From contig JADJLP010000001.1 of assembly GCA_016710065.1 (NCBI GenBank), positions 744,001-808,000 of the forward strand: a stretch of DNA of 64,000 bases, in the 5' to 3' direction. The position numbers and the translations under genes are program-made. Positions 36,801 through 44,981 of this stretch are shown piece after piece; the first letter of the stretch is position 1; every line of letters begins with the position of its first letter. Under the pieces are notes generated by a model. It was not told the origin of the DNA. It did not search any database and saw only the letters and a list, made by a program, of their open reading frames with translations. This stretch comes from Candidatus Ideonella esbjergensis. GTDB taxonomy: Bacteria; Pseudomonadota; Gammaproteobacteria; Burkholderiales; Burkholderiaceae_C.

Positions 36801-39800
36801 ACACTGTTCAATATCTTCCTGAATGAGGCCGACGAGCAGTCGCGCCGCTTGTGTGTGGACTTGGCCGAGTGGCAGCACGAGCTGGAGCGCCCCGTGAGTG
36901 ATGCGGCGGTGGCCTTGGCCCATTCGCTGGCCGGCAACTCGGCCACCGTGGGTTACACCGATCTCTCTGGTTTGGCACGCCGTCTTGAGCACGCGCTCGA
37001 ACGCTCGCATGCCCGTGGCCACGGCTTGCCAGAAGAAGGCAAGCTGTTCCAGGACGTGGCCGATGAAGTGCGCCGACTGTTGCACCAGTTTGCGGCCGGC
37101 TTCTTGCATCCCGTGCCGACCGAACTGAACGAGCGTCTCGCCGCCCAGGAGGCCTGGGACGCCTCGCACGTGAGTGAGCAGTCCAGCGGTGGTCGCAACA
37201 CCGAGCCCGATTACCTGGCCACCAACTGGGCCGATGAAACTGCACTTGGTGAGCTGAAGTTCACGACCATGGCGCAGACCACGCCAGCCGCAGTGGAACC
37301 GGTGGAGCCGCGCACGGGATCGGCGACAGTGCACGGCATGGTGCAGGTGGACGATCTGCGACAGAACCTGGACGCGGTCGATGCCATTGACCCGGAATTG
37401 TTCGACATTTTTGTCGAAGAAGCACTGGAACTGCTGCCCGCCCTGGCCCTGCAATTGCGCCAGTGGGAGCGCGAGCCTCGCGAACTGGGCGCGGGTGTGG
37501 CGGCCATGCGCAGCCTGCACACCCTCAAGGGTGGCGCCAGACTGGCCGGTGCCATGCGCCTGGGCGAGATGTCGCACAGGCTGGAAACCTCCATCGAGTC
37601 GCTGATTGCGCATGGTGTGCCCGACGCCTCGGCGCTGGCGCTCCTGCACAACGCTGTGGACGCCTTGGCCGAGGAATTGCAGGGCCTGTTGGCACCCGCC
37701 ACGGTGGTGGCCGAGCCGATGATGCAGATGCCAACTGCCACGCCGGTATCCGCGCCTGCGGTAGCCCCCATCTCGGCACCGTCGGGCGAGGCCCTCCAGA
37801 GTGCCGGGCAGACACCCGAGGTCACACCCCCACCTGAGCCTGTGGCCGAGGCATCGGCACTGGCGCCGGTGGTGGCCGAGCAGCGCCAGGTTGATTGGCA
37901 ACACTACGCGCAAGGCCCGGTGGCGCGGCCCGCCATGGGCACAGCCACCTCTGCTGGCGAGGCTGCGGCTGGTGCCACGGTGCGTGTGCGCGCGCCCTTG
38001 CTCGACCGCCTGGTGAACCACGCGGGTGAAGTGGGCATTGCCCGCTCGCGCATCGAAACCGACGTCACGGCGATGCGCGGCCAACTGCGTGAATTGACCG
38101 ACAACCTGGAGCGCCTGCGCCGCCAGTTGCGCGACCTAGAGTTGCAGGCCGAAACGCAAATGACCTCGCGCATGGAGGCCGCACGCCATGCCCACCAGGC
38201 CTTCGACCCGCTGGAAATGGACCGCTTCACTCGGGTGCAGGAACTCACCCGCATGATGGCCGAGTCGGTCAGCGACGTGGGCACGGTGCAGCGCAGCCTG
38301 CAGCTCGCCTTGCAGACCACCGAGGACCAGTTGGCCGCCCAGGCGCGTTTGACGCGCGACCTACAAGACGATTTGCTACGGGCCCGCATGGTCGAGTTCG
38401 ACACGGTGTCGGACCGCCTCTACCGCGTGGTGCGCCAGGCCGCCAAGGAAACCGGCAAGCAGGTGCGCCTGAACCTCACTGGTGGCACGGTGGAGCTCGA
38501 CCGCAGCGTGCTGGATCGCATGGCCCCGGCCTTCGAGCACCTGCTGCGCAATGCCGTGGTGCACGGCATCGAGGCGCCCAACCTGCGCGAAGCCCTGGGC
38601 AAGGATTCAGCCGGCGCCATCGAGGTGAGCCTGCGCCAGATCGGCAACGAGGTGCGCGTCGAAGTGCGTGACGACGGTGCGGGTCTGGATCTGCCACGCA
38701 TCGCCGAGCGGGCTCGCGCCTCTGGCCTGTTGGACGACAGCTCCCGCCCCACCGAGGCCGACCTGGCCAACATGATCTTCCGCCCCGGCTTCACCACCGC
38801 AGACGAAGTGACCGAACTGGCTGGGCGTGGTGTGGGCATGGACGTGGTGCGTGCCGAGGTCACGGCCATGGGCGGGCGCATCGAGACCTCCAGTGCGGCC
38901 GGCCGCGGCACGGCATTCCAGTTGGTGCTGCCGCTCACCACCGCCGTGACCCAGGTGGTGGCGCTGGAGGTGGGTGGACTGACGGTGGCGGTGCCCTCCA
39001 CCCTGGTGGAACTGGTGCGCCGCGTGTCCATCAAGGAGGCCCAGGCAGCCTATGCCAGCGGCCTGCTGCGCCACGGTGAACGCGAGCTGCCTTTCTTCTG
39101 GTTGGGCGCCCTGTTGCAGCACGGCGACCGTGGCCCGCTGGAAGGCCGCACGGTGCGCGTGCTGATTATTCGCAGTGCCTCCCAACGCGTGGCCGTGCAT
39201 GTGGGCGAAGTACTGGGCAACCAGGAAGTGGTGGTGAAGAACCTGGGCCCGCAGTTGTCACGCATGCCCGGCCTGGCAGGCATGTCGTTGATGGCCAATG
39301 GCGAAACCGTGCTGATCTACAACCCTGTGGCGCTGGCGGCGGTGTACGGCGAGAGCGCGCACCACAGGCTGGCGGCGTTGCCTGCAGCCCAAGTGCAGGA
39401 GACGGGCGCCGAGCTGGCGCCTCAAGCACCGGTGAAACAGGCGCCGCAGGTGATGGTGGTCGATGACTCCCTCACCGTGCGGCGGGTCACACAGCGACTG
39501 CTGCAGCGCGAGGGCTACCGTGTGCTGTTGGCGCGCGACGGTCTGGAGGCGTTGGAACTGCTGGGCCAGGAACTCCCCGACGTGATCCTGAGCGACATCG
39601 AGATGCCTCGCATGGATGGCTTCGACTTGGTGCGAAACCTGCGGGCCGACGCGCGGCTGCGCGGCCTGCCGGTGATCATGATCACCTCGCGCATCGCGCA
39701 AAAACACCGCGACCACGCGGCCGAGTTGGGTGTGAGCCACTATCTCGGCAAGCCCTACGATGAAGAGGCCCTGCTGTCATTGGTGCAAGGCTGCCTGGCA

Positions 39801-39824
39801 GCCAGGCAGACAGCGGTTCACTGA
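33870..39824 (+). CDS. pilL: PilL/ChpA-type hybrid chemosensory histidine kinase
   Basis: A 1984-residue CheA-like kinase of the twitching chemosensory system. Visible order: two N-terminal helical Hpt-like regions without a phospho-His (about 1-150 and 440-560); Hpt with His729 (AFHTLKGSSRMVG); Hpt with His1018 (ALAHSLAGNSATVG); Hpt with His1217 (SLHTLKGGARLAG); dimerisation and HATPase with HLLRNAVVHGIEAPN near 1556 and GRGVGMDVVRAEVTAMGGRI; a CheW-like domain; and a C-terminal receiver with Asp1909 (VILSDIEMPRMDGFDL). Ala/Pro/Glu-rich linkers separate the Hpt modules. It has fewer intact phosphotransfer sites than P. aeruginosa ChpA, which carries eight potential sites. Confidence 0.93.
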   Translation: MDHSQEHELPGDLSALAWVSEELRRTLDTAHKSLRRHLRDLELRPTVSPSMEDGIPPALQQARVMVHQAVGALEMICLPAAARCLRASEQALVKLSVAPTSVTPEAVNTLERASFALLDYLHRVLAGQPVNTLAMFPQYRAVLALAGVDRVHPADLWVAPPRTQWPSVKKTISPLQPDARVHAAVESGMLDAMRGGEAANRRMSRLFAGLAAGASGPVSGLWNLTSAFFDAQAGAVLKPDVYTQRMVSRLLAHLRAVERGSTEAPERLLHDLQFFCARSDDDAEARAPQLVRVRKAFELPLLAGVDYTVSPLGRYDPALVPQARRRVAAFKDIWAVAADGDAAVLPACAEQAVLVADSVRQLYPDGERLGHVLHGAVSSSAATGRRPAPELAMEVATALLCIDASLEELNLDRPETSQRISRLADRISGVLAGQPPEPIEPWMETLYREVSDRQTMGSVVQELRASLAEVEQQLDRYSRQPDERELLLPVPAQLTTMRGVLSVLGLGPAAQAVLRMREDVDVVLAGADGAQAATARLADNLGGLSFLIDMLGVQPHLAKSLFRFDADTGRFSAVMGRGPRPQAPVPTEPQLMERVQALADTARSPELSHDDLSRQLDHLANQAEAADEPQLAETVAKARDALAEAEGPASRDAARADLAQAFSSLSEASQPAAAPAALAQPAPGDDDDMREIFFEEAAEVVAQAREAMGVLEHEPRDLEAMTAVRRAFHTLKGSSRMVGLREFGDAAWACEQLYNARLALADAAANAELRGFTAEALNELATWVEVLTASGGNGSHDGLALAERAHSLRNVPVAQPDPDEDADVLASMTEPEASEASDLALHLELDTAGLAAPVEAPLPLLPDVAELEPSTADWLIAQTARVDQAELADGEADLADLPVLDGEWPAVAAQDAPEVANLPEGIDFELDLADLEPPAAPVQPDEAPPAAAAPPAAEPENLLPPDEAERYKVVGPLRIPITLFNIFLNEADEQSRRLCVDLAEWQHELERPVSDAAVALAHSLAGNSATVGYTDLSGLARRLEHALERSHARGHGLPEEGKLFQDVADEVRRLLHQFAAGFLHPVPTELNERLAAQEAWDASHVSEQSSGGRNTEPDYLATNWADETALGELKFTTMAQTTPAAVEPVEPRTGSATVHGMVQVDDLRQNLDAVDAIDPELFDIFVEEALELLPALALQLRQWEREPRELGAGVAAMRSLHTLKGGARLAGAMRLGEMSHRLETSIESLIAHGVPDASALALLHNAVDALAEELQGLLAPATVVAEPMMQMPTATPVSAPAVAPISAPSGEALQSAGQTPEVTPPPEPVAEASALAPVVAEQRQVDWQHYAQGPVARPAMGTATSAGEAAAGATVRVRAPLLDRLVNHAGEVGIARSRIETDVTAMRGQLRELTDNLERLRRQLRDLELQAETQMTSRMEAARHAHQAFDPLEMDRFTRVQELTRMMAESVSDVGTVQRSLQLALQTTEDQLAAQARLTRDLQDDLLRARMVEFDTVSDRLYRVVRQAAKETGKQVRLNLTGGTVELDRSVLDRMAPAFEHLLRNAVVHGIEAPNLREALGKDSAGAIEVSLRQIGNEVRVEVRDDGAGLDLPRIAERARASGLLDDSSRPTEADLANMIFRPGFTTADEVTELAGRGVGMDVVRAEVTAMGGRIETSSAAGRGTAFQLVLPLTTAVTQVVALEVGGLTVAVPSTLVELVRRVSIKEAQAAYASGLLRHGERELPFFWLGALLQHGDRGPLEGRTVRVLIIRSASQRVAVHVGEVLGNQEVVVKNLGPQLSRMPGLAGMSLMANGETVLIYNPVALAAVYGESAHHRLAALPAAQVQETGAELAPQAPVKQAPQVMVVDDSLTVRRVTQRLLQREGYRVLLARDGLEALELLGQELPDVILSDIEMPRMDGFDLVRNLRADARLRGLPVIMITSRIAQKHRDHAAELGVSHYLGKPYDEEALLSLVQGCLAARQTAVH

Positions 39825-39891
39825 GTTAGCGTTGTGCAGTGCCCGCGCGCCTCAACTCGCCTGTGCCGGGCCTGATGCTGTGAGAGCCTTG

Positions 39892-40917
39892 ATGGAGGCT
39901 CTGACCCGCCTCAGCGGTTTGCGTGACCGCGACGCCATGGACCGCAGCTTGGTGGAGGCGCTGGGCCAGTTGCTGGCCGCCAGCCGGGTGGCCGTGCACC
40001 GGGTGGTGGGTGACAGTGGTGACGAGCACTGGCTCACTGGAGCCTGTCTGTTGGCGGGCTTGCACACCCAGCCTATGGACCCTTCGTGGATGGACATGCG
40101 CGAGCTGCCGCTGTTGGCCAGCCAGCCAGACTGGGCCCGTTGTGCCCGCCAGGCTGTCGAGCTCGTCCTGCCTTCAGGCAAGGCCACGCAGCAAGGTCTC
40201 GTGGTGCTGTTTCCGCTGGGCTCCGACACCGGTACCGTGGGCGTGGTAGAAGTTTGCACCGACACCTCGCCCAGTGAGGAGCTGCTCGCCATGGCGAACG
40301 GTGTGCTGAGTGTGTTTCGCAACATCAACTCGCTGCTCGACTACAGCGAGAGCGACACCCTCACGGGTTTGCTGAACCGCAAGAGCTTTGATGAGACTTT
40401 CTACAAGGCCTCGGCGCTGCCATTGAGCCAGCTCCATGCCGACACCGAGCGGCGCCAACCAGGCCCTTTGCGCTACTGGCTGGGCGTGATTGACATCGAC
40501 CACTTCAAGCTGGTGAATGACCACCACGGCCATTTGATTGGCGACGAAGTGCTGCTGCTGTTGGCGCGGGTGATGCGCCAATCCTTCCGCTTTCTCGACA
40601 AGCTCTACCGCTTTGGTGGCGAAGAGTTTGTGGTGCTGATGCGCTGCCGGGGCGAGGAAGATGCCCAGCAAGCCCTAGAGCGGCTGCGCCAGAACGTGGC
40701 GAACCACGTGTTTCCGCGCGTCGAGCATGTGACAGTGAGTGTGGGCTACACCGACGTGCGCATAGGCGACACACCGCCGGCCGCCGTGGAACGTGCCGAC
40801 TTGGCCGTCTACTACGCCAAGCACCACGGGCGCAACCAGGTGCGCTCGCACGCGGCCCTGGTGCGCGAGGGCGAACTGGCTGACGTTGCCCAGACCAGCG
40901 ACATCGAGTTCTTCTGA
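39892..40917 (+). CDS. GGDEF-domain diguanylate cyclase
   Basis: About 341 residues. The N-terminal 165 or so residues form a GAF-like sensory domain (LVEALGQLLAASRVAVHRVV ... GVVEVCTDTSPSEELLAMAN). The GGDEF domain has SDTLTGLLNRKSFDE, the metal site VIDIDHFKLVNDHHGHLIGD and active GGEEF at 242-246. An inhibitory I-site RFLD (Arg233, Asp236) lies exactly five residues before it, so product feedback by c-di-GMP is expected. No EAL domain is present. The start is uncertain: ATG 39892, GTG 39883 or TTG 39832 are in frame, the last 8 bp after the pilL stop. It is likely co-transcribed with pilL. Confidence 0.88.
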   Translation: MEALTRLSGLRDRDAMDRSLVEALGQLLAASRVAVHRVVGDSGDEHWLTGACLLAGLHTQPMDPSWMDMRELPLLASQPDWARCARQAVELVLPSGKATQQGLVVLFPLGSDTGTVGVVEVCTDTSPSEELLAMANGVLSVFRNINSLLDYSESDTLTGLLNRKSFDETFYKASALPLSQLHADTERRQPGPLRYWLGVIDIDHFKLVNDHHGHLIGDEVLLLLARVMRQSFRFLDKLYRFGGEEFVVLMRCRGEEDAQQALERLRQNVANHVFPRVEHVTVSVGYTDVRIGDTPPAAVERADLAVYYAKHHGRNQVRSHAALVREGELADVAQTSDIEFF

Positions 40918-40935
40918 CCCGACCTTGCTGCCGGC

Positions 40936-42432
40936 TCAGGTCTTGGGTGTGCGCGCCGCGGCATAGCGCGCCAGCGTGCGGTCACGGGCCACCTCGTGCG
41001 CCACCACCGGCTCTGGGTAGTGCTCGCCCAGGCGCAACTCGGCCGCAGCCAGTTCCAGTGGCTGGGCCAGCCAGGGGGCGTGGATGGCCTTGGGCGGCAG
41101 GCCGGCCAGTTGCGGCAGGTAGCGCTTGATGAATTTGCCCTCGGGGTCAAACTTTTCGCTTTGCGCCACCGGGTTGAAGATGCGGAAGTAGGGCTGGGCA
41201 TCGCAGCCGGTGGAGGCCGCCCATTGCCAGCCACCGTTGTTGGCCGCCAGGTCGAAATCGTTCAGGTGCAGCGCAAACCAGGCTTCGCCACGACGCCAGT
41301 CCAGCCCCAGGTCTTTCACCAGAAAGCTCGCACTCACCATGCGCAGGCGGTTGTGCATGTAGCCAGTGCGCAGCAGTTGCAGCATGGCCGCGTCCACCAG
41401 CGGGTAGCCGGTGCGGCCCTGGCACCAAGCAGCAAACAGCGCGTCGGCATGCTTGCCATGTTCCCACTTGACCTTGTCGTACTCGGGCTTGAAGGCCTGG
41501 CCCACCACGCGCGGGTGGTGGTGCAGGATCTGGTGATAGAAATCGCGCCAGATCAACTCCGAGAGCCACACCTCGGCACCGCGCGAGCCGCCCTGCATGC
41601 GGTGCCAGGCCTCACGTGCCAGCCGGCGGATGGAGACCGTGCCGAAGCGCAGGTGCACGCCCAGGTAGCTGGGGCCCTTCACGGCCGGGAAGTCGCGCGA
41701 CTGGCCGTAATGGTCTATGCGGTCCAGAAATTCGCCCAGCATGGTCTGCCCGCCCGCGCTGCCGGTGGGTAGCTTCAGGCTGTGCAGATCGGTGGGCTCG
41801 AAGCCCAGCGCGGCCAGCGTGGGCACGCCGGGGGCGCCGGCAGTTTCCGGCCATGGGGCCAGTACGTCGGCATGCCGGTCGGCTGGCCAGGCGCGCAGGT
41901 AGAACTCGTCCACTTTCTTCAGCCAGGCAGTCTTGTAGGGCGTGAACACGCTGTAGGGCGTGCCGCCGGCGGTGAGGAGTTCCGAGCGTTCGAACACCAC
42001 ATGGTCTTTCATGGTGTGCAGCAGCACGCCATGGTCGGCCAGCTTGCCGCGCACGGCCGCGTCGCGGGCCAGCGAGGCGGGTTCGTCGTCGTGGCTGGCA
42101 TACACCGTCTGCACGCCCAGCTGCGCCGCCAAGCGGGGAATCTCCACCGCAGCCTGGCCGTGCCGCACGATCAGCCGCACGTTGCTCACGCCATGCGAGA
42201 GGCCCAGGGCCTGCAACTGGCCGTCCAGGTCGGCCACGCTGTCGCGGATGAAGGCCACCCGCCGGTCCTGCCGGGGCAGGGGCGCCAGGATGTCGGTGTC
42301 GAACAGGAACACGCAGTGCACCTGCCGGGCGGCGCGGCAGGCGGCATAGAGGGCAGCGTGGTCATGGGCGCGCAGATCGCGGCGGAACCACACCAGGGCC
42401 CTGTCCAAGCTGCGAGGGGGGGCCTTGTGCAT
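40936..42432 (-). CDS. phrB: Deoxyribodipyrimidine photolyase (cryptochrome/photolyase family)
   Basis: A 498-residue light-dependent DNA repair enzyme for cyclobutane pyrimidine dimers. The N-terminal antenna domain begins ALVWFRRDLRAHDHAALYAA. The C-terminal FAD domain shows LSELIWRDFYHQILHHHPRV, WCQGRTGYPLVDAAMLQLLR, TGYMHNRLRMVSASFLVKDL and NNGGWQWAASTGCDAQPYFR. These are class I CPD photolyase signatures. The ATG at 42432 places the antenna domain ten residues in. It is convergent with the diguanylate cyclase (18 bp apart) and divergent from yqgE. Confidence 0.94.
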   Translation of the reverse strand: MHKAPPRSLDRALVWFRRDLRAHDHAALYAACRAARQVHCVFLFDTDILAPLPRQDRRVAFIRDSVADLDGQLQALGLSHGVSNVRLIVRHGQAAVEIPRLAAQLGVQTVYASHDDEPASLARDAAVRGKLADHGVLLHTMKDHVVFERSELLTAGGTPYSVFTPYKTAWLKKVDEFYLRAWPADRHADVLAPWPETAGAPGVPTLAALGFEPTDLHSLKLPTGSAGGQTMLGEFLDRIDHYGQSRDFPAVKGPSYLGVHLRFGTVSIRRLAREAWHRMQGGSRGAEVWLSELIWRDFYHQILHHHPRVVGQAFKPEYDKVKWEHGKHADALFAAWCQGRTGYPLVDAAMLQLLRTGYMHNRLRMVSASFLVKDLGLDWRRGEAWFALHLNDFDLAANNGGWQWAASTGCDAQPYFRIFNPVAQSEKFDPEGKFIKRYLPQLAGLPPKAIHAPWLAQPLELAAAELRLGEHYPEPVVAHEVARDRTLARYAAARTPKT

Positions 42433-42502
42433 GGGCAAAGTGTCGCCGGTTTTGCCGCCACCTCGGCATGACGCCAAAAGGCCCTGAAATAGAATGCAGG
42501 TC

Positions 42503-43081
42503 ATGGCGACAGACGGCATCAATCTCACCAATCAGTTCCTGATCGCCATGCCCGGCATGGCCGATGGCGCCTTTGCCGGCTCGGTGGTCTACCTGTGCGA
42601 GCACAACGACAAGGGCGCGCTGGGCCTGGTCATCAACAAGCCTATCGATATCACGCTCAAGAACCTGTTCGAGAAGATCGAACTGGAGCTGGGGGCATCC
42701 GCGATGGGCGAGCAGCCGGTGTACTTTGGTGGCCCGGTGCAGACTGAACGTGGCTTTGTGCTGCACGACCCTCAGGCTGATGATTCGGTGGCCTTTTCTA
42801 GCACCCTCAAGGTGCCCGGTGGCCTGGCCATGACCACCAGCAAGGACGTGCTCGAAGCCATTGCCAACGGCCTGGGGCCACGGCGCGTGCTGGTGACCCT
42901 GGGCTACAGCGGCTGGTCGGCCGGTCAGCTCGAAGAAGAAATCGGCCGCAACGGCTGGCTCACGGTGGACGCCGCACCGCAGATCATCTTCGACACCCCT
43001 GTGGCGCTGCGCTACGAGCAGGCGCTGGGCCTGCTGGGGGTGGACCCGCGCATGCTCTCGCAGGAGGCGGGGCATGCCTGA
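42503..43081 (+). CDS. yqgE: YqgE/AlgH family (UPF0301) protein
   Basis: About 192 residues of the YqgE/AlgH fold: NLTNQFLIAMPGMADGAFAG, VVYLCEHNDKGALGLVINKP, VYFGGPVQTERGFVLHD and the C-terminal FDTPVALRYEQALGLLGVDP. The molecular role is not established. Two in-frame ATGs, 42494 and 42503, compete; neither has a strong Shine-Dalgarno at good spacing. Its end overlaps ruvX by 8 bp, the standard yqgE-yqgF order. A TAGAAT (42490-42495) at the start could be a -10, in which case the true start is probably the later one. Confidence 0.88.
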   Translation: MATDGINLTNQFLIAMPGMADGAFAGSVVYLCEHNDKGALGLVINKPIDITLKNLFEKIELELGASAMGEQPVYFGGPVQTERGFVLHDPQADDSVAFSSTLKVPGGLAMTTSKDVLEAIANGLGPRRVLVTLGYSGWSAGQLEEEIGRNGWLTVDAAPQIIFDTPVALRYEQALGLLGVDPRMLSQEAGHA

Positions 43082-43505
43082 GCCGGGCCGGGCCTCTGCC
43101 CCATCACCCAAGTCTGTTGCAGCGTCCTTTCTGGCTTTCGATTTCGGCATCAAGCGTGTCGGTGCGGCGGCCGGCTCGGCGCTGCTGAAACAGGGCCAGC
43201 CGCTGCGCACCATCGCTGCCGAAGGCGACGCTCGCTTCGCAGCGATTGCCGCCCTGATCCAGGAGTGGCAGCCCGACGCCCTGGTGGTGGGCGTGCCCTG
43301 CCACCCCGACGGCGCCGCCCACGACAACACCCGCCGCGCCCAGCGATTCGCGCGCCAGCTGCACGGCCGCTTTGCGCTAACGGTGCACGAGGTGGACGAG
43401 CGCTACACCACCACTGAGGCGCTGGCCGCTGGCGCCAAGGATGCCGATGCGGCTTCGGCCGTGCTGATCCTTGAACAATTCTTCAGAGAGCATTTCCAGC
43501 CATGA
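43074..43505 (+). CDS. ruvX: YqgF/RuvX family putative Holliday junction resolvase / pre-16S rRNA nuclease
   Basis: A 143-residue RNase H-fold nuclease: FLAFDFGIKRVGAAAGSALL (first catalytic Asp), DALVVGVPCHPDG and VHEVDERYTTTEAL with the acidic site, then a final Asp in AKDADAASAVLILEQFF. The E. coli homologue processes the 5' end of 16S rRNA, and Holliday junction resolvase activity is reported for some homologues. It overlaps yqgE at its start and pyrR at its end (ATGA, 43502-43505). Confidence 0.92.
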   Translation: MPEPGRASAPSPKSVAASFLAFDFGIKRVGAAAGSALLKQGQPLRTIAAEGDARFAAIAALIQEWQPDALVVGVPCHPDGAAHDNTRRAQRFARQLHGRFALTVHEVDERYTTTEALAAGAKDADAASAVLILEQFFREHFQP

Positions 43506-44014
43506 GTGCCATCACCCTCGACGCGCAAGCGCTGTACAACGAGTTGCTGGCCGGTGTGCGGCCGCTGCTCAAGCCCGACACCTCGATCGTGGGCATCTGG
43601 TCGGGCGGCGCCTGGCTGGCCGAGAAGCTTCACGCCGACCTGGGCCTGACCGGCAAGCCTGGCGTGATCAGCAGCACCCTGCACCGCGATGATTTCTCGG
43701 CCCGCGGCCTGGCCAGCACCACCGACGCCACCAGCCTGCCCTTCGCCATCGACGGCCGCCATATCCTGCTGGTGGACGACGTGCTTGCCACCGGCCGCAC
43801 CATCCGCGCCGTCATCAACGAGCTCTACGATTTCGGCCGCCCGGCCAGCGTGCAACTGGCCGTGCTGGTGGACCGCGGCGGGCGCGAGTTGCCCATCCAG
43901 GCGGCCTTTGCGGCGGCCCGAGTGGCGCTGCCAGCGGCGCAAAAGCTCTCGCTCACCCGCACCGCAGATGGCAGTGGCGGCGGCCTGACATTTACCATCC
44001 AAGAGAGGCACTGA
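43502..44014 (+). CDS. pyrR: PyrR family bifunctional regulator / uracil phosphoribosyltransferase
   Basis: A 170-residue type I phosphoribosyltransferase. The PRPP loop HILLVDDVLATGRTIRAVIN is intact, with VGIWSGGAWLAEKLH upstream and QLAVLVDRGGRELPI downstream. In Gram-positives PyrR binds pyr mRNA; in proteobacteria the RNA-attenuation role is not generally shown. I see no PyrR-type attenuator before pyrB (the gap is 4 bp), so a regulatory role here is unproven. It lies in the ruvX-pyrR-pyrB-pyrC' arrangement known from pseudomonads. Confidence 0.9.
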   Translation: MSAITLDAQALYNELLAGVRPLLKPDTSIVGIWSGGAWLAEKLHADLGLTGKPGVISSTLHRDDFSARGLASTTDATSLPFAIDGRHILLVDDVLATGRTIRAVINELYDFGRPASVQLAVLVDRGGRELPIQAAFAAARVALPAAQKLSLTRTADGSGGGLTFTIQERH

Positions 44015-44018
44015 CGCG

Positions 44019-44981
44019 ATGCTCTCCAAGCGCAACCCCCAGCTCAACAGCCACGGCGAGCTGATCCACCTGCTCTCCATCGAGGGCCTGCCCAAGGCGG
44101 TGCTGACCCACATCCTCGACACCGCCGGCACCTTCCTCTCGGTCAATGACCGCGAGGTCAAGAAGGTGCCGCTGTTGCGCGGCAAGAGCGTGTTCAACCT
44201 GTTCTTCGAGAACAGCACCCGCACCCGCACCACCTTCGAGATTGCGGCCAAGCGCCTCTCCGCCGACGTGATCAACCTGGACATCGCCAAGAGCAGCGCC
44301 GCCAAGGGCGAGAGCCTGCTCGACACGATTGCGAACTTGAGCGCCATGCACGCCGACATGTTCGTGGTGCGGCACAGCGAGAGCGGCGCGCCCTACCTCA
44401 TCGCCCAGCACTGCGCCCCGCACGTGCATGTGGTGAACGCCGGTGACGGCCGCCATGCCCACCCCACCCAGGGCATGCTCGACATGTACACCATCCGGCA
44501 TTTCAAGAAAGACTTCACTCAGCTCAGCGTGGCCATCGTTGGAGACATCGTGCACTCGCGCGTGGCCCGCTCTGACATCCACGCCCTCACCACGCTGGGC
44601 GTGCCCGACATCCGCGCCGTGGGCCCCAAGACCCTGGTGCCGGGCGACCTGGCGCAGATGGGTGTGCGCGTGTGCCACGACATGGCCGAGGGCATAAGCG
44701 GCGCCGACGTGATCATCATGCTGCGGCTGCAGAACGAGCGCATGAGCGGCGCCATGCTGCCCAGCGCCGGCGAGTTCTTCAAGAACTACGGCCTCACCGA
44801 CGACAAGCTGGCCCTGGCCAAGCCCGACGCCATCGTGATGCACCCGGGCCCCATCAACCGCGGCGTCGAGATCGCCTCGGCGGTGGCCGACGGCACGCAC
44901 AGCGTGATCCTGCCGCAGGTCACCTTCGGCATCGCGGTGCGCATGGCCGTGATGTCGATCATTGCAGGGAATGAAGCATGA
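44019..44981 (+). CDS. pyrB: Aspartate carbamoyltransferase catalytic subunit
   Basis: A 320-residue enzyme condensing aspartate and carbamoyl phosphate in pyrimidine synthesis. It has the carbamoyl-phosphate motif NLFFENSTRTRTTFEIAAKR, an HPTQGMLDMYTI segment, IVGDIVHSRVARSDIHAL, IMLRLQNERM and HPGPINRGVEIASAVAD. There is no pyrI; instead the downstream gene encodes an inactive-looking dihydroorotase, the class A ATCase arrangement where PyrB and PyrC' form a dodecamer. It overlaps pyrC' by 4 bp. Confidence 0.97.
   Translation: MLSKRNPQLNSHGELIHLLSIEGLPKAVLTHILDTAGTFLSVNDREVKKVPLLRGKSVFNLFFENSTRTRTTFEIAAKRLSADVINLDIAKSSAAKGESLLDTIANLSAMHADMFVVRHSESGAPYLIAQHCAPHVHVVNAGDGRHAHPTQGMLDMYTIRHFKKDFTQLSVAIVGDIVHSRVARSDIHALTTLGVPDIRAVGPKTLVPGDLAQMGVRVCHDMAEGISGADVIIMLRLQNERMSGAMLPSAGEFFKNYGLTDDKLALAKPDAIVMHPGPINRGVEIASAVADGTHSVILPQVTFGIAVRMAVMSIIAGNEA

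Noticed and set aside
35502..38084. An 860-codon reverse open frame within pilL
   Set aside because: Antisense to the Hpt region of PilL, rich in His, Gln, Gly and Arg, with no recognisable motif. A shadow of the real gene.
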